Positions 20,853 through 30,254 of a stretch of DNA of 64,000 nucleotides are shown one piece after another. The notes under the pieces are model-generated. The model searched no databases. It was given only the letters and a program-made list of their open reading frames with translations, and was not told the DNA's origin. The stretch's first letter is position 1. The number at the start of each line of letters is the position of its first letter. The translations under genes were made by a program, and so were the position numbers. This stretch comes from Microbispora triticiradicis (GTDB taxonomy: Bacteria > Actinomycetota > Actinomycetes > Streptosporangiales > Streptosporangiaceae): contig QFZU02000063.1 in assembly GCA_003260025.2 (NCBI GenBank), forward strand, positions 62,001 to 126,000. Direction: 5' to 3'.

Positions 20853-23075
20853 ATGGGCGTCATGACCGCTGGGGGACCGGGAGGCACGGGCTTCGTCGGG
20901 CGCGGGCCCGAGCTGGCCGGGATCGGGCGTCTGCTGGGGACCGCGGGCGTGGTCACCGTGGTGGGCGTGGGCGGCGTCGGCAAGACCCGCCTCGCCCTGC
21001 GGGCGGCCGAGAAGGCGCGCGGGAGCTTCCCCGGCGGCGTCCGGGTGGCCGAGCTCGCCGCCCTGGAGGACCCCGCGCTGCTGGTGCACGCCGTGGGCGA
21101 TGCCCTGCCGGTCGCGGGCCACTCGGCCTGGCCGCCCCTGGAGGCGCTGATCGACCGGTTGCGCGGCGGCCCGGCCCTGGTCGTGCTGGACGGCTGCGAG
21201 CACCTTCTCCCCGGGTGCGCGCCGTTCGTGGACACGCTGATCCGCGCGCTTCCCGAGCTTCGGGTCCTGGTCACCGGCCGGCGGCCGCTCGGTCTTCCGG
21301 GCGAGCGGGTGGTCGAGCTCGCGCCGCTTCCGGAGCCGGACGCCGTGCGACTGTTCGCGGATCGCGCCGCCGCCGTCGTGCCGGGGTTCGGGACGGCAGG
21401 GTTCCAGATGGCCGGGTGCGAGGTGGCGGAGATCTGCCGCCGCCTCGGCGGGCTGCCGCTCGCGATCGAGATGGCCGCCGTACGGCTGCGCGACCTGTCG
21501 GTGCGGCAGGTGCTGGAGGGGCTGGACGCCAGGTCGCGGCATCGGTGCGCGCTGCGGGTGCTGTTCGAGTGGAGCCACGACCTGTGCACGCCCGGCGAAC
21601 GGCTGCTGTGGCGGCGGGTCTCCGTCTTCGGCGGCGGCGTGGACCTGGAGGCGGCCGAGCACGTGTGCGCCGGGGACGGCGTCGCGCGGGAGCACGTGCC
21701 CGCGCTGGTCGCCGGTCTGGCCGACGCGGCGGTCCTGCTCCGGCGGGAGCGCGACGGGGTGGTCCGCTACCACCTCCACGACACGGTCCGGGCGTTCGGT
21801 CGTGCGTTGCTGGCCGAGTCCGGCGAGGAGGCGGCGCTGCGCCGTCGGCACCGCGACTACTACCGGAAGATCACCTCGCGGGCCTGGGCGGAGCCGTCCG
21901 GCGCCGCGCAGCGGTCCTGGACCGGGCGCCTCCAGCGCGAGCACGCCGACCTGCGCAGGGCGCTGGACTGGTCGCTGCGCGAGCCGGGAGAGGCCGGGAC
22001 GGCCCTGACGATGATCGCGGAGCTGCTGTACCACTGGAGCGGCCGCCACCTGTCTGAGGGGGCGGGCTGGTTCGGCCGGGGCCTGGCCGCCCAGACGGAT
22101 CCGGGTGAGGTGCGCGCCCACGGCCTGTGGGCGGGGGCTTGGATCTCCCTGCTCGGCGGAGACCACGCCACCGCGGCCGTACGGCTGGCGGAGGCCGGGG
22201 CGATCGCCGCGCGGCTCGGCCTGCGGGAGATCCGCGGCCACGTCGCGTTCCTCACCGGCATGACCGCCGTCCGCGGGGGTGACCTGCGCACCGGCATGCG
22301 GTGGTACGAGGAGGCCGCGCGGGCCCACCGTGCCGTCGGCGACCCCGTCGGTCTCGCGCTCGCCCTCAGCCGGCTCGCCCTGGCGAACGCGTCCCTCGGC
22401 CGTCCGGAGGCCCGCGGCCTCGCCGAGGAGTGCGTGGCCCTGTGCGACCTGTACGGCGAGGGCCGGCACCGGGCGTACGCGCTGCTCGCGCTGTCGATCT
22501 CCGCCTGGCTCCGTGGGGACGCGCGGGCGGCCGTGGAACACGGCGACGAGAGCCTGCGGCACAGCGCCCTGCTGGACGACCGGCTCGGCCTGGGCGTGAA
22601 CCTGGAGGCCCATGCCTGGTTCGCGGCGGGAGCGCGCGACCGCGAGCGGGCGGCCCGGCTGCTGGGCGCCGCCGATGCCGTCCGGGCGGCCGCCGGGTCG
22701 CGGATGGGGGAGTTCGGTTACCTGAGCCGATTCCACGACGTGTGCGTGGCGGCGACCCGTACGGAACTCGGCGAGGCCGCCTTCCGGGCCGCGCTCGCCC
22801 GGGGCGCGGCCATGCCGGCGGACGAGGCGGTCGCGTACGCCCTGGCGGACAGGCCGCCTGCCGCCCACGCAACCGGGAGGATCGCGCCGTTGACCCGCAG
22901 GGAGACCGAGATCGCGCGGTTGGTGGCCGAAGGGCTGAGCAACAAGGACATCGCCGGCAGGCTGGTCATCTCGCAGCGCACCGCCGAGGGCCACATCGAG
23001 CACATCCTCGAAAAGCTGGGGTTCCGGTCCCGCGTCCAGGTCGCGGCCTGGGTGAACAGGAGGCCGGCCGTCTAG
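20853..23075 (+). CDS. NB-ARC/AAA ATPase with C-terminal LuxR helix-turn-helix
   Basis: The N-terminal ~340 residues are an AfsR/NB-ARC-like ATPase: Walker A GVGGVGKTRLAL, Walker B LVVLDGCEHLL, and a later CRRLGGLPLAIEMAAVRL motif. A helical TPR-like repeat region follows (nt ~21900-22850). The C-terminus is a LuxR DNA-binding domain (LTRRETEIARLVAEGLSNKDIAGRLVISQRTAEGHIEHILEKL). These large ATP-dependent regulators usually activate nearby or distant metabolic genes on ligand binding. No obvious target cluster is adjacent. Confidence 0.93.
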   Translation: MGVMTAGGPGGTGFVGRGPELAGIGRLLGTAGVVTVVGVGGVGKTRLALRAAEKARGSFPGGVRVAELAALEDPALLVHAVGDALPVAGHSAWPPLEALIDRLRGGPALVVLDGCEHLLPGCAPFVDTLIRALPELRVLVTGRRPLGLPGERVVELAPLPEPDAVRLFADRAAAVVPGFGTAGFQMAGCEVAEICRRLGGLPLAIEMAAVRLRDLSVRQVLEGLDARSRHRCALRVLFEWSHDLCTPGERLLWRRVSVFGGGVDLEAAEHVCAGDGVAREHVPALVAGLADAAVLLRRERDGVVRYHLHDTVRAFGRALLAESGEEAALRRRHRDYYRKITSRAWAEPSGAAQRSWTGRLQREHADLRRALDWSLREPGEAGTALTMIAELLYHWSGRHLSEGAGWFGRGLAAQTDPGEVRAHGLWAGAWISLLGGDHATAAVRLAEAGAIAARLGLREIRGHVAFLTGMTAVRGGDLRTGMRWYEEAARAHRAVGDPVGLALALSRLALANASLGRPEARGLAEECVALCDLYGEGRHRAYALLALSISAWLRGDARAAVEHGDESLRHSALLDDRLGLGVNLEAHAWFAAGARDRERAARLLGAADAVRAAAGSRMGEFGYLSRFHDVCVAATRTELGEAAFRAALARGAAMPADEAVAYALADRPPAAHATGRIAPLTRRETEIARLVAEGLSNKDIAGRLVISQRTAEGHIEHILEKLGFRSRVQVAAWVNRRPAV

Positions 23076-23220
23076 GGCCTGCTGGAGAGAGGCCGCGTGC
23101 GATCGCGCGGGCCGGCGACTCCGGGTCCGGCAGGCGGTGACCCGCGTGCCCCGCCTCGACGCGGCGAGCCCGGCCCCGGCAGGTCACGTCGCGGCGGGGA
23201 CCGGTTACTAGAGTTGCGTC

Positions 23221-23682
23221 ATGAGTCCCAGGATCGCGACCGCCGAGACCGTCTCCCGTGAACAACTGCTCGACTTCGTCCGTGACCGCCACAAGGCCAT
23301 CCTGATCACGACGAGAAGCGGCGGCGGGCCGCAGGCGTCCCCGGTGTCCTGCGGCGTCGACCCCGAGGGGCGCATCGTCGTGTCGACGTATCCCGAGCGG
23401 GCCAAGGCCCGCAACGCCCGCCGCGACCCCCGCGTCAGCGTGGTCGTGCTGTCGGACGACTTCGACGGACCGTGGGTGCAGGTGGACGGCGCCGCCGAGG
23501 TGCTCGACCTGCCCGACGCCCTTGAGCCGCTGGTGGAGTACTACCGCTCGATCTCGGGCGAGCACCCCGACTGGGAGGAGTACCGCGCGGCGATGATCCG
23601 GCAGGGCAAGTCGCTGCTGCGGGTCACCCCGATCTCCTGGGGTCCGGTGGCCACCGGCGGGTTCCCGCCGCGCCTGGCCTGA
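23221..23682 (+). CDS. PPOX-class F420/FMN-dependent oxidoreductase
   Basis: The 153-aa protein has the split-barrel pattern of the pyridoxamine-phosphate-oxidase-like family: FVRDRHKAILITTRSGGGPQASPVSC, then STYPERAKARNARRDPRVSVVVL. In actinomycetes such members usually bind F420 or FMN and reduce small substrates. Length is normal and there is no signal peptide. The substrate is not known. Confidence 0.88.
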   Translation: MSPRIATAETVSREQLLDFVRDRHKAILITTRSGGGPQASPVSCGVDPEGRIVVSTYPERAKARNARRDPRVSVVVLSDDFDGPWVQVDGAAEVLDLPDALEPLVEYYRSISGEHPDWEEYRAAMIRQGKSLLRVTPISWGPVATGGFPPRLA

Positions 23683-23744
23683 CGCCGAGGAGGCGCCACT
23701 CGTCGGCGCTCGCCCCGCACGCATAGGCGCACGGGGCGGTGCGG

Positions 23745-24398
23745 CTAGGCGTGCGGGGGGCGGCCTTCGGCGAGTCCGAACAGGGGCAGGCAGGGTTCGA
23801 GACCGTGGATCGCGAACCCGTCCGGGGCCGTCCAGTCCTCGCGGGCCAGCCGCACCCGCTGCTGCCGAGCCGTCTCGTCCCGGCGCCGGCACACCTCGAT
23901 GCCGTCATCCCGGTAGCCGAGCCTGCGCGACACGGCGAGCGACCGTGGGTTGTCGGTGAAGGCGGACGACACCGCGTAGCGGGCCCCGAGCCCGGCGAAC
24001 GCGAGATGCAGGACGGCGGCGCGCATCTCGGTGCCGATGCCCCTGCCCTGGAAGCGCAGGCCCAGCCAGGAACCGGTGGAGATCTCCCGGGTGTACGCGA
24101 AGTCGCGGCCGGCCATCTCCTGCGTGCCGACGATCCGGCCCTCCCAGGCGACGACGAAGGAGCAGTGCCAATCGTCGGGGGACCAGGTGCCCCACTGCCG
24201 GAAATGCATCTGGACCGTCGAGCGGGCGCGCTCGAGCGGCGGGGCGTCCGTCCACGGCACCCCGAACGGCATCCCCCCGGGCTCGTGGACACCCTCCGCC
24301 GCGCGGTCGGCGAGCGCGTCGAGGTCGTCCAGGGTGGGCAGCCGTAGCTCCAGCCGGGGGGTCGTCACCTTGAGTGCGAAGAGCGGCCAGTGTCGCAT
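23745..24398 (-). CDS. GNAT N-acetyltransferase
   Basis: A RimJ/RimL-type GNAT protein of 217 aa. Motif A (LGLRFQGRGIGTEMRAAVLHLAF) binds acetyl-CoA, and the C-terminal NPRSLAVSRRLGYRDDGIEV segment is typical of the group. The start at 24398 (MRHWPLFALKV) is preferred over the in-frame ATG at 24434. The acceptor is unknown. Confidence 0.88.
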   Translation of the reverse strand: MRHWPLFALKVTTPRLELRLPTLDDLDALADRAAEGVHEPGGMPFGVPWTDAPPLERARSTVQMHFRQWGTWSPDDWHCSFVVAWEGRIVGTQEMAGRDFAYTREISTGSWLGLRFQGRGIGTEMRAAVLHLAFAGLGARYAVSSAFTDNPRSLAVSRRLGYRDDGIEVCRRRDETARQQRVRLAREDWTAPDGFAIHGLEPCLPLFGLAEGRPPHA

Positions 24399-24581
24399 GC
24401 GCCGATCGTGGCAAGACCGGGTGCCTCGCCGCACCCCGATTTCCGGGAACGGCCCCGGCTCTGATGCGGCTCTGATGTGCGCCTCCTACCGTCGGCGGGT
24501 GCCGGTGGCACACCGGCACCCGCGCCGCGGCCGACGGCGTCGTCGCCGCGGTCCGGCGCCCGCGAGACGAAGGAGCTGGAC

Positions 24582-26180
24582 GTGCACGATCCCGCCGTAC
24601 CCACCGCGCCCGCCGCATCTCCCCTGCCTGCCGCGCCCGCCGAGGCCGACGCCGTGGCGTTTCCGCAGGTGCTCCTGGACGCGCTGCGGAGCGCGCCCGG
24701 CAGCCCGGCCTTCGAACACGGGGGCAGGGCCGTCTCCCGGGGCGAGCTGCTGGGCCTGATCGGGCACCTGGCCGTGGCGATGCGGGAGGCCGGTCTCGGG
24801 CCCGGCCGGGGCGTCGCCGTACGGACGGGGGTCACGCCGGAGGCGTTCGCCGCCCAGATCGCCGCGCACGTGCTGGGCTGCCGCGTCGTGAGCGTGAAGC
24901 CCGGATACACGCCCCGTCAGCTCGCGCACGTCCTCGGGACGGGAGTCGACGCGGTGGTCGTCGACCCGGCGACCGCGACCCCGGAGGTGCTCGACGCCGC
25001 CGGGCCGGCGACAGTGCTGTCACTCGGTCCCGTCGAGGGCGTACCCGCCGCCGTCGACATCCTCACCGCGGCCGGAACGGGCGGCGCTCCGATGCCCGAG
25101 GTCACGGCGCGGCCGGACGACGTGGCCCTGCTGACCTTCACCAGCGGCAGCACCGGAGAGCCGAAGGGCTGCGTGCTCACCTACCGCGCTCTCGCCGCGC
25201 ACTGGTCCTGGCCGCGCGTCTGGTCGTCGGTCGAGCCCGGCTTCACCGACCGGTTCGGGCGGCACCTGCTGTTCGGCACCCTGGCCAGCCTGGTGATGCT
25301 GGAGTTCCTGGGGCCGTGCCTGCTCGGCGGCGGCACCGTGGTCATCCCGGAGGACGACGGCCGGCCGCTGTTCCCGTACGCGGTCGAGCGCCACCGCATC
25401 ACCAGCGCCATCGTGACCGCGCCCCGGCTGTGCCAGATGCTCGACCTGCTCCGCGAGGAGCGGGTCGACGTCGGCAGCCTGCGCATGCTGATGGTCTCCG
25501 GGTCGCCCATCAGCCCCCACCGGATGCGTGAGGCGGCGGATCGGCTCGGCCCCGTCGTCTACCAGGCGTACGGCGCGACCGAGGCCGGGATGATCACCAT
25601 CCTCAACCCCGGCGACCTCACCCGCGCGCCGGCCTCCGTCGGCCGTGCCCACCCCAGCGTGGAGATCAGCGTGCGCGACGAGGAGGGCCGCCCGGTCGGG
25701 ACGGGACACGCCGGTGAGGTCCACGTGCGCAGCCCCTTCCTGATGACGGGCTACTGGGGACAGCCGGAGGAGACCCGCGACGTGCTGCGGGACGGCTGGC
25801 TGCGCACCCGCGACCTCGGCCGCCTCGACGACGCGGGCCTGCTCTACCTGGCCGGCCGGACCAGGGACGTCGTCATGGTCAACGCGATCGTCGTCTACGC
25901 CGGTCCCATCGAGCGGGTGCTGGCCGGGCACCCGGACGTGGCCGAGGCGTACGTGACCGGCGCGCCGGACGAGCGGACGGGGGAGGCCGTCCACGCGTTC
26001 GTCGTCCCCGTGCCCGGCCGCACGCCGGACTCCGCGGCCCTGGCCGACCTGGTCCGCGCCGAGCTCGGCGCGGACAGCGTGCCCCGGACGATCACGACGG
26101 TGCCCGGAGTGCCGGTCGCGGCGAGCGGCAAACCAGACAAGCGCGCCCTGCTGGAACGGCACCCGCCGTCCGCGCTCTGA
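24582..26180 (+). CDS. Adenylate-forming ligase (acyl-CoA or aryl-CoA ligase type)
   Basis: A class I adenylate-forming enzyme of 532 aa with core motifs A3 (LLTFTSGSTGEPKG), A5 (YGATEAGM), A7/A8 (TRDLGRLDDAGLLYLAGRTRDVV) and the C-terminal catalytic Lys (ASGKPDKRAL). It activates a carboxylic acid as the acyl-AMP and probably transfers it to CoA or a carrier protein. GTG at 24582 has AAGGAG 6 nt upstream. It heads the 24.6-31.6 kb tailoring-enzyme run, 65 nt before the FAD monooxygenase, so it probably supplies the activated starter of that pathway. Confidence 0.9.
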   Translation: MHDPAVPTAPAASPLPAAPAEADAVAFPQVLLDALRSAPGSPAFEHGGRAVSRGELLGLIGHLAVAMREAGLGPGRGVAVRTGVTPEAFAAQIAAHVLGCRVVSVKPGYTPRQLAHVLGTGVDAVVVDPATATPEVLDAAGPATVLSLGPVEGVPAAVDILTAAGTGGAPMPEVTARPDDVALLTFTSGSTGEPKGCVLTYRALAAHWSWPRVWSSVEPGFTDRFGRHLLFGTLASLVMLEFLGPCLLGGGTVVIPEDDGRPLFPYAVERHRITSAIVTAPRLCQMLDLLREERVDVGSLRMLMVSGSPISPHRMREAADRLGPVVYQAYGATEAGMITILNPGDLTRAPASVGRAHPSVEISVRDEEGRPVGTGHAGEVHVRSPFLMTGYWGQPEETRDVLRDGWLRTRDLGRLDDAGLLYLAGRTRDVVMVNAIVVYAGPIERVLAGHPDVAEAYVTGAPDERTGEAVHAFVVPVPGRTPDSAALADLVRAELGADSVPRTITTVPGVPVAASGKPDKRALLERHPPSAL

Positions 26181-26245
26181 GAGTTTTCTGAGAATCACCC
26201 GCCAACACTGGTGAAACTTCAACCACCCCAGCGAGGGAGGCGGCA

Positions 26246-27814
26246 GTGCCGGAAAAGATCCTTGACTACCTGGTGATCGGCGCCGGACCGGCGGGCCTGC
26301 AGATGGGCCACTTCCTGCACCGGGCGGGGCGGAGCTACCGGATCCTGGAGGCGACGCCCGCGCCGGGCGCGTTCTTCCGGACCTTTCCCCGCCACCGGAC
26401 GCTCATCTCCATCAACAAGAAGTACACCGGTTGGGACGACCCGGAGCTCAACCTCCGGATGGACTGGAACTCGCTGCTGTCCGACGACCCCCGGCTCCTG
26501 TTCACCCACTACAGCGACCGCTACTTCCCCGACGCCGACGACATGGTCCGCTACCTGGAGGACTTCGCCGCCACCCAGGAGCCGAACATCACGTACGACG
26601 CGCGGGTCGCCGAGGTCGCGCGCCCCGACGTCGACGGCCCGTTCAGGGTGACCGACGAGCGCGGCCGGACGTTCACGGCCCGGCGGGTGATCGTCGCGAC
26701 GGGGGTCACGCAGCCCAACGTCCCGCCGATCCCCGGCATCGAGACCGCCGAGCAGTACGGCGCCGTCTCCGTCGACCCCGCCGACTTCACGAACAAGCGG
26801 GTGCTGATCATCGGCAAGGCCAACTCGGCCTTCGAGACCGCCGACAACCTCATCGAGACCGCCGCGGTCATCCACGTGGCCGGGCCGCACTCGGTCAAGC
26901 TGGCCTGGAAGACCCACTTCGTCGGGCACCTGCGGGCGTACAACAACAACTTCCTCGACACCTACCAGCTCAAGTTGCAGAACGCCGTGCTGGACGGCGA
27001 TATCCGGCGCATCGAGCGCCGGGCCGACGGCTCCTACCTGGTGACCGTGGCCTTCGTCCGGGCCGACGAGGTCACCAAGGACATCCCGTACGACCGGGTG
27101 ATCGTCTGCACCGGATTCCGGTTCGACTCCTCGATCTTCGCGCCCGAATGCCGTCCCGAGCTGGCGATCAAGGACAGGTTCCCGGCGCTGACCCCGGCGT
27201 ACGAGTCGGTCAACGTGCCCGATCTCCACTTCGCCGGGACCATCACCCAGTCGCGCGACTTCAAGCGGGGGACCAGCGGGTTCATCCACGGGTTCCGGTA
27301 CGGCGTACGCGCCCTGCACCGAGCCCTGGAGGCGCGGTACCACGGCGTCGAGTGGCCGGGCCGCGACCTGTCCGGCGACCCCGGCGCGCTCGCGGCGGCC
27401 GTGCTCGAACGGGTCAACCGCAGTTCGGCGCTGTGGCAGCAGTTCGGGGTGCTGGCCGACGTGATCGTCCCCGACGGCCGCGGCGGCGCGCGTTATCTGG
27501 AGGAGGTGCCGCTCGACCTGCAGGGCCCGCCGGTCGGCGACCAGGGCCACTTCGCCGTCACGCTGGAGTACGGCCCCGGCCACGACCAGGTCGACCCCTT
27601 CGACATCTCGGTGGGGCGGATCACCCAGAGCGACGCGGAGCGCGCGCACGAGGGCCACTACCTCCACCCCGTGGTGCGTCGCTTCCGGAACGGCGTGGTG
27701 GAGGCCGTCCACCACGTCACCGAGAACCTGGAGAACGACTGGACGTCCGAGCAGGTGCATCTCAACCCATTGCGGGACTTCTTCCAGCACCACAGCCTTC
27801 CGGTCTCGGTGTGA
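26246..27814 (+). CDS. FAD/NAD(P)-dependent monooxygenase (flavin-containing type)
   Basis: This 522-aa flavoprotein has an N-terminal FAD-binding GxGxxG (VIGAGPAGLQMG), a second dinucleotide fold (VLIIGKANSAFETADNL) for NADPH, and an ATG-type motif (VIVATGVTQP). These group it with flavin-containing monooxygenases and FOXRED2-like proteins. GTG at 26246 has GGGAGG 5 nt upstream. Its last codons overlap the next gene by 4 bp (GTGA), so the two are translationally coupled. It probably oxygenates the product of the adjacent pathway. Confidence 0.88.
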   Translation: MPEKILDYLVIGAGPAGLQMGHFLHRAGRSYRILEATPAPGAFFRTFPRHRTLISINKKYTGWDDPELNLRMDWNSLLSDDPRLLFTHYSDRYFPDADDMVRYLEDFAATQEPNITYDARVAEVARPDVDGPFRVTDERGRTFTARRVIVATGVTQPNVPPIPGIETAEQYGAVSVDPADFTNKRVLIIGKANSAFETADNLIETAAVIHVAGPHSVKLAWKTHFVGHLRAYNNNFLDTYQLKLQNAVLDGDIRRIERRADGSYLVTVAFVRADEVTKDIPYDRVIVCTGFRFDSSIFAPECRPELAIKDRFPALTPAYESVNVPDLHFAGTITQSRDFKRGTSGFIHGFRYGVRALHRALEARYHGVEWPGRDLSGDPGALAAAVLERVNRSSALWQQFGVLADVIVPDGRGGARYLEEVPLDLQGPPVGDQGHFAVTLEYGPGHDQVDPFDISVGRITQSDAERAHEGHYLHPVVRRFRNGVVEAVHHVTENLENDWTSEQVHLNPLRDFFQHHSLPVSV

Positions 27815-28857
27815 CGACCGTGCTGCCGACCATCGGGGAGTACGAGGCGGCGGCCCGCGACCGCCTCGCCCCCGCCCACTACGACTACTTCGCGGGCGGG
27901 GCCGGCGAGGAGATCACCCTGCGGGCCAACGAGACGGCGTTCGCCCGGCTCGCGCTGCTGCCGCGCGTGCTGCGCGGCGCGGGGAGCCCCCGGACCGGGA
28001 TCACCCTGCTCGGCAGCTCCCTGGCGATGCCCGTGCTGGTGGCGCCGACGGCGTTCCACCGGCTGGCCGACCCCGAGGGCGAGCGGGCCACGGCCCGCGC
28101 GGCGGCCACCGCGGGCACCGTCATGATCGTGAGCATGGCCTCGACCATGGCCGTCGAGGACGTCGCGTCCGCCGCGTCGGGCGTCACCCTGTGGTTCCAG
28201 CTCTACCTCCAGCCGGACATGGACTTCACCGAGGCCATCGTCCGGCGGGCCGAGGCGGCCGGCTGCGCGGCTTTGGTGGTCACCGTCGACTCCCCCGCCC
28301 GGGGGCGGCGGGACCGGGACGCCCGCAACGGCTTCGACGACCTGCCCGACGGCATGTGCTGCGAGAACCTGCGCGACGGCGACCGGGTGCGGCCCATCGT
28401 CATGTCGCCGGAGGTCGGCTGGGAGCACGTCGACCGGCTGCGGCGGATGACGCGGCTGCCGATCGTGCTCAAGGGCGTCACCCATCCCGCCGACGCGTGC
28501 CTCGCCCTGGACCACGGCGTGTCGGCGTTGTACGTGTCGAACCACGGCGGACGGCAGCTCGACACCGTCCCGGCGGCAGTCGACCTGCTGCCGGCGATCA
28601 CCGCCGCCGTCGGCGGCGCCGTACCCGTGCTGGTGGACGGCGGGATCCGGCGCGGCACCGACGTGGTGAAGGCGCTGGCGCTGGGCGCGTCCGCCGTCGC
28701 GGTGGGCCGTCCGGTGATCTGGGGCCTCGCGGCGGACGGTGAGCGCGGCGCGGCCCGCGTGCTCGGGCTGCTCCGCGACGAGATCGAGCACGCGCTCGCC
28801 CTGTGCGGCGTCGCCTCCGTACGGGACCTCGGGCCCGACCTGGTGCGGCCGTGCTGA
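27811..28857 (+). CDS. FMN-dependent alpha-hydroxy-acid oxidase/dehydrogenase
   Basis: A 348-aa TIM-barrel flavoenzyme of the lactate/glycolate/mandelate oxidase family. Visible active-site motifs are YDYFAGGAGEE, LWFQLYLQ, the catalytic SNHGGRQLD (His/Arg) and the FMN-phosphate motif DGGIRRGTDVVKALALGA. It oxidises a 2-hydroxy acid to the 2-oxo acid. The GTG start overlaps the upstream stop. In the locus it may process a mandelate-like or lactate-like intermediate, which is inference. Confidence 0.9.
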   Translation: MTTVLPTIGEYEAAARDRLAPAHYDYFAGGAGEEITLRANETAFARLALLPRVLRGAGSPRTGITLLGSSLAMPVLVAPTAFHRLADPEGERATARAAATAGTVMIVSMASTMAVEDVASAASGVTLWFQLYLQPDMDFTEAIVRRAEAAGCAALVVTVDSPARGRRDRDARNGFDDLPDGMCCENLRDGDRVRPIVMSPEVGWEHVDRLRRMTRLPIVLKGVTHPADACLALDHGVSALYVSNHGGRQLDTVPAAVDLLPAITAAVGGAVPVLVDGGIRRGTDVVKALALGASAVAVGRPVIWGLAADGERGAARVLGLLRDEIEHALALCGVASVRDLGPDLVRPC

Positions 28858-30239
28858 GCGGGATGTGGGCGACGGCGGGATGGGCGGCCGCGGCCCTCGT
28901 CGTGGTCAGCCTGCCCCGGTGGCTCCCCGGGCGGGTCGTCGCGCTGCGCGGGTGGGTCTTCACCCGGATCAACGGCGACGAGAGCATCCCGGTCCCCGGA
29001 GATCTCGTCGGCGTCGATCGGTTCAGGGAGGTCTACTCCCACCCGGCGGCCTCCGGCCGCAGCAGGGGCGCCGCCCTGTCGGACCTGTTCTGGTACTGGC
29101 TGTCGCCGGGACCCGAGATGCACCAGGAGCACCTGGAGGAGGGAGAGCGCTACGACGCCGTCGCCCTGGCCACCCGCCGGATCCTGTCCGTTCCGCGGGC
29201 GCGGGCGGAGGAGCTCACCCGCCGCTGCGTGACTCGTGCGCTGCGGGACGGGCAGGGCCGGGACAGGCGCGGCGTGGTCCGGCTGCGTGACCTGACGATG
29301 CCGGCGTGGGCCGAGTTCTCCTACGAGCTCGTCTTCGGCGAGGAGTGCCCGCCGTACGCCCGCGACCTGATCGTCGGCAACGCGGACGACGTCGTGACCT
29401 CCCTGAAGTGCTGCGGCCTGCGGCACATGGACCGGCGCGACCGGCTGACCGCGTATCTCGTCGAGTCGCTGCCCAGGCTGCGGGACGACGTGAGGCGGGA
29501 ACTCCCGCCCGGCCTGACGGACCGGGAGCGGGCGCTCTACCTCCAGGGCGCCTTCTTCAACACCGCCGTGGTGCAGATGTCGGAGGCCACGGCACACGTG
29601 CTGATGGCCCTCGCGCAGCATCCGGAGGTCCAGGACAGGGCGCGTGGCGGCGACGACCGCTACCTCGACCAGGTGATCTCGGAGACCCTGCGGCTCTACC
29701 CGCTCTTCGGCATCGCGCACCGCATAACCACCGGTGAGATCCCCCTCGGGGAGGGGGCGGCGATACCGGCCGGCTCGGTGCTGTGCTTCGACTACCCCTC
29801 CTTCCACCGCGCCGGGTTCCCCGACCCGGAGCGTTTCGATCCCGGGCGCTTCGCCCCCGGGCACACCCCGGTCCGGGAGCTCAACCACATCCCGTTCGGC
29901 ATGCCGGCGAACCGTCCCTGCCCGGCCTGGCGGCTCGCCCCCCTGATGATGCGGGTCGCGGTGCGGGAGATCCTCGGGGCGTACCGGCTCGACTCCACCG
30001 CCGCCCACACCCGGTCCCTGCCCAACCGGGGACCCTGCCTGCTCACCCCCCTGGGGGCCCCGCGCGGGCCCGGACACCGCATGACGCTGCTGTTCATGCG
30101 GTTCAGGGACGACTGGGAGAACCTCTGGCGCAGCCTCGTGCAGCTCGTCCTCGGCACGTACATGGTCTGGGACGCGCGCAGGCTGCGACTGTGCGAGCGC
30201 CACTTCGCCGATCTCTCCGGCGACGCCATCCGTTCATGA
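28851..30239 (+). CDS. Membrane-anchored cytochrome P450 with atypical Cys loop
   Basis: An N-terminal hydrophobic helix (WATAGWAAAALVVVSL) precedes a P450 fold. The K-helix ExxR is present (SETLRLYP, nt ~29678-29702). The heme-binding loop reads IPFGMPANRPCPAW, which spaces Phe and Cys one residue further apart than the usual FGxGxHxCxG and has Ala for the final Gly. An N-terminal anchor is unusual for a bacterial P450. GTG at 28851 overlaps the upstream stop by 7 bp; ATG at 28863 is the alternative. The C-terminal ~40 residues extend past the normal P450 end. Confidence 0.82.
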   Translation: MLSGMWATAGWAAAALVVVSLPRWLPGRVVALRGWVFTRINGDESIPVPGDLVGVDRFREVYSHPAASGRSRGAALSDLFWYWLSPGPEMHQEHLEEGERYDAVALATRRILSVPRARAEELTRRCVTRALRDGQGRDRRGVVRLRDLTMPAWAEFSYELVFGEECPPYARDLIVGNADDVVTSLKCCGLRHMDRRDRLTAYLVESLPRLRDDVRRELPPGLTDRERALYLQGAFFNTAVVQMSEATAHVLMALAQHPEVQDRARGGDDRYLDQVISETLRLYPLFGIAHRITTGEIPLGEGAAIPAGSVLCFDYPSFHRAGFPDPERFDPGRFAPGHTPVRELNHIPFGMPANRPCPAWRLAPLMMRVAVREILGAYRLDSTAAHTRSLPNRGPCLLTPLGAPRGPGHRMTLLFMRFRDDWENLWRSLVQLVLGTYMVWDARRLRLCERHFADLSGDAIRS

Positions 30240-30254
30240 GCTGAGGAGCGTGTC

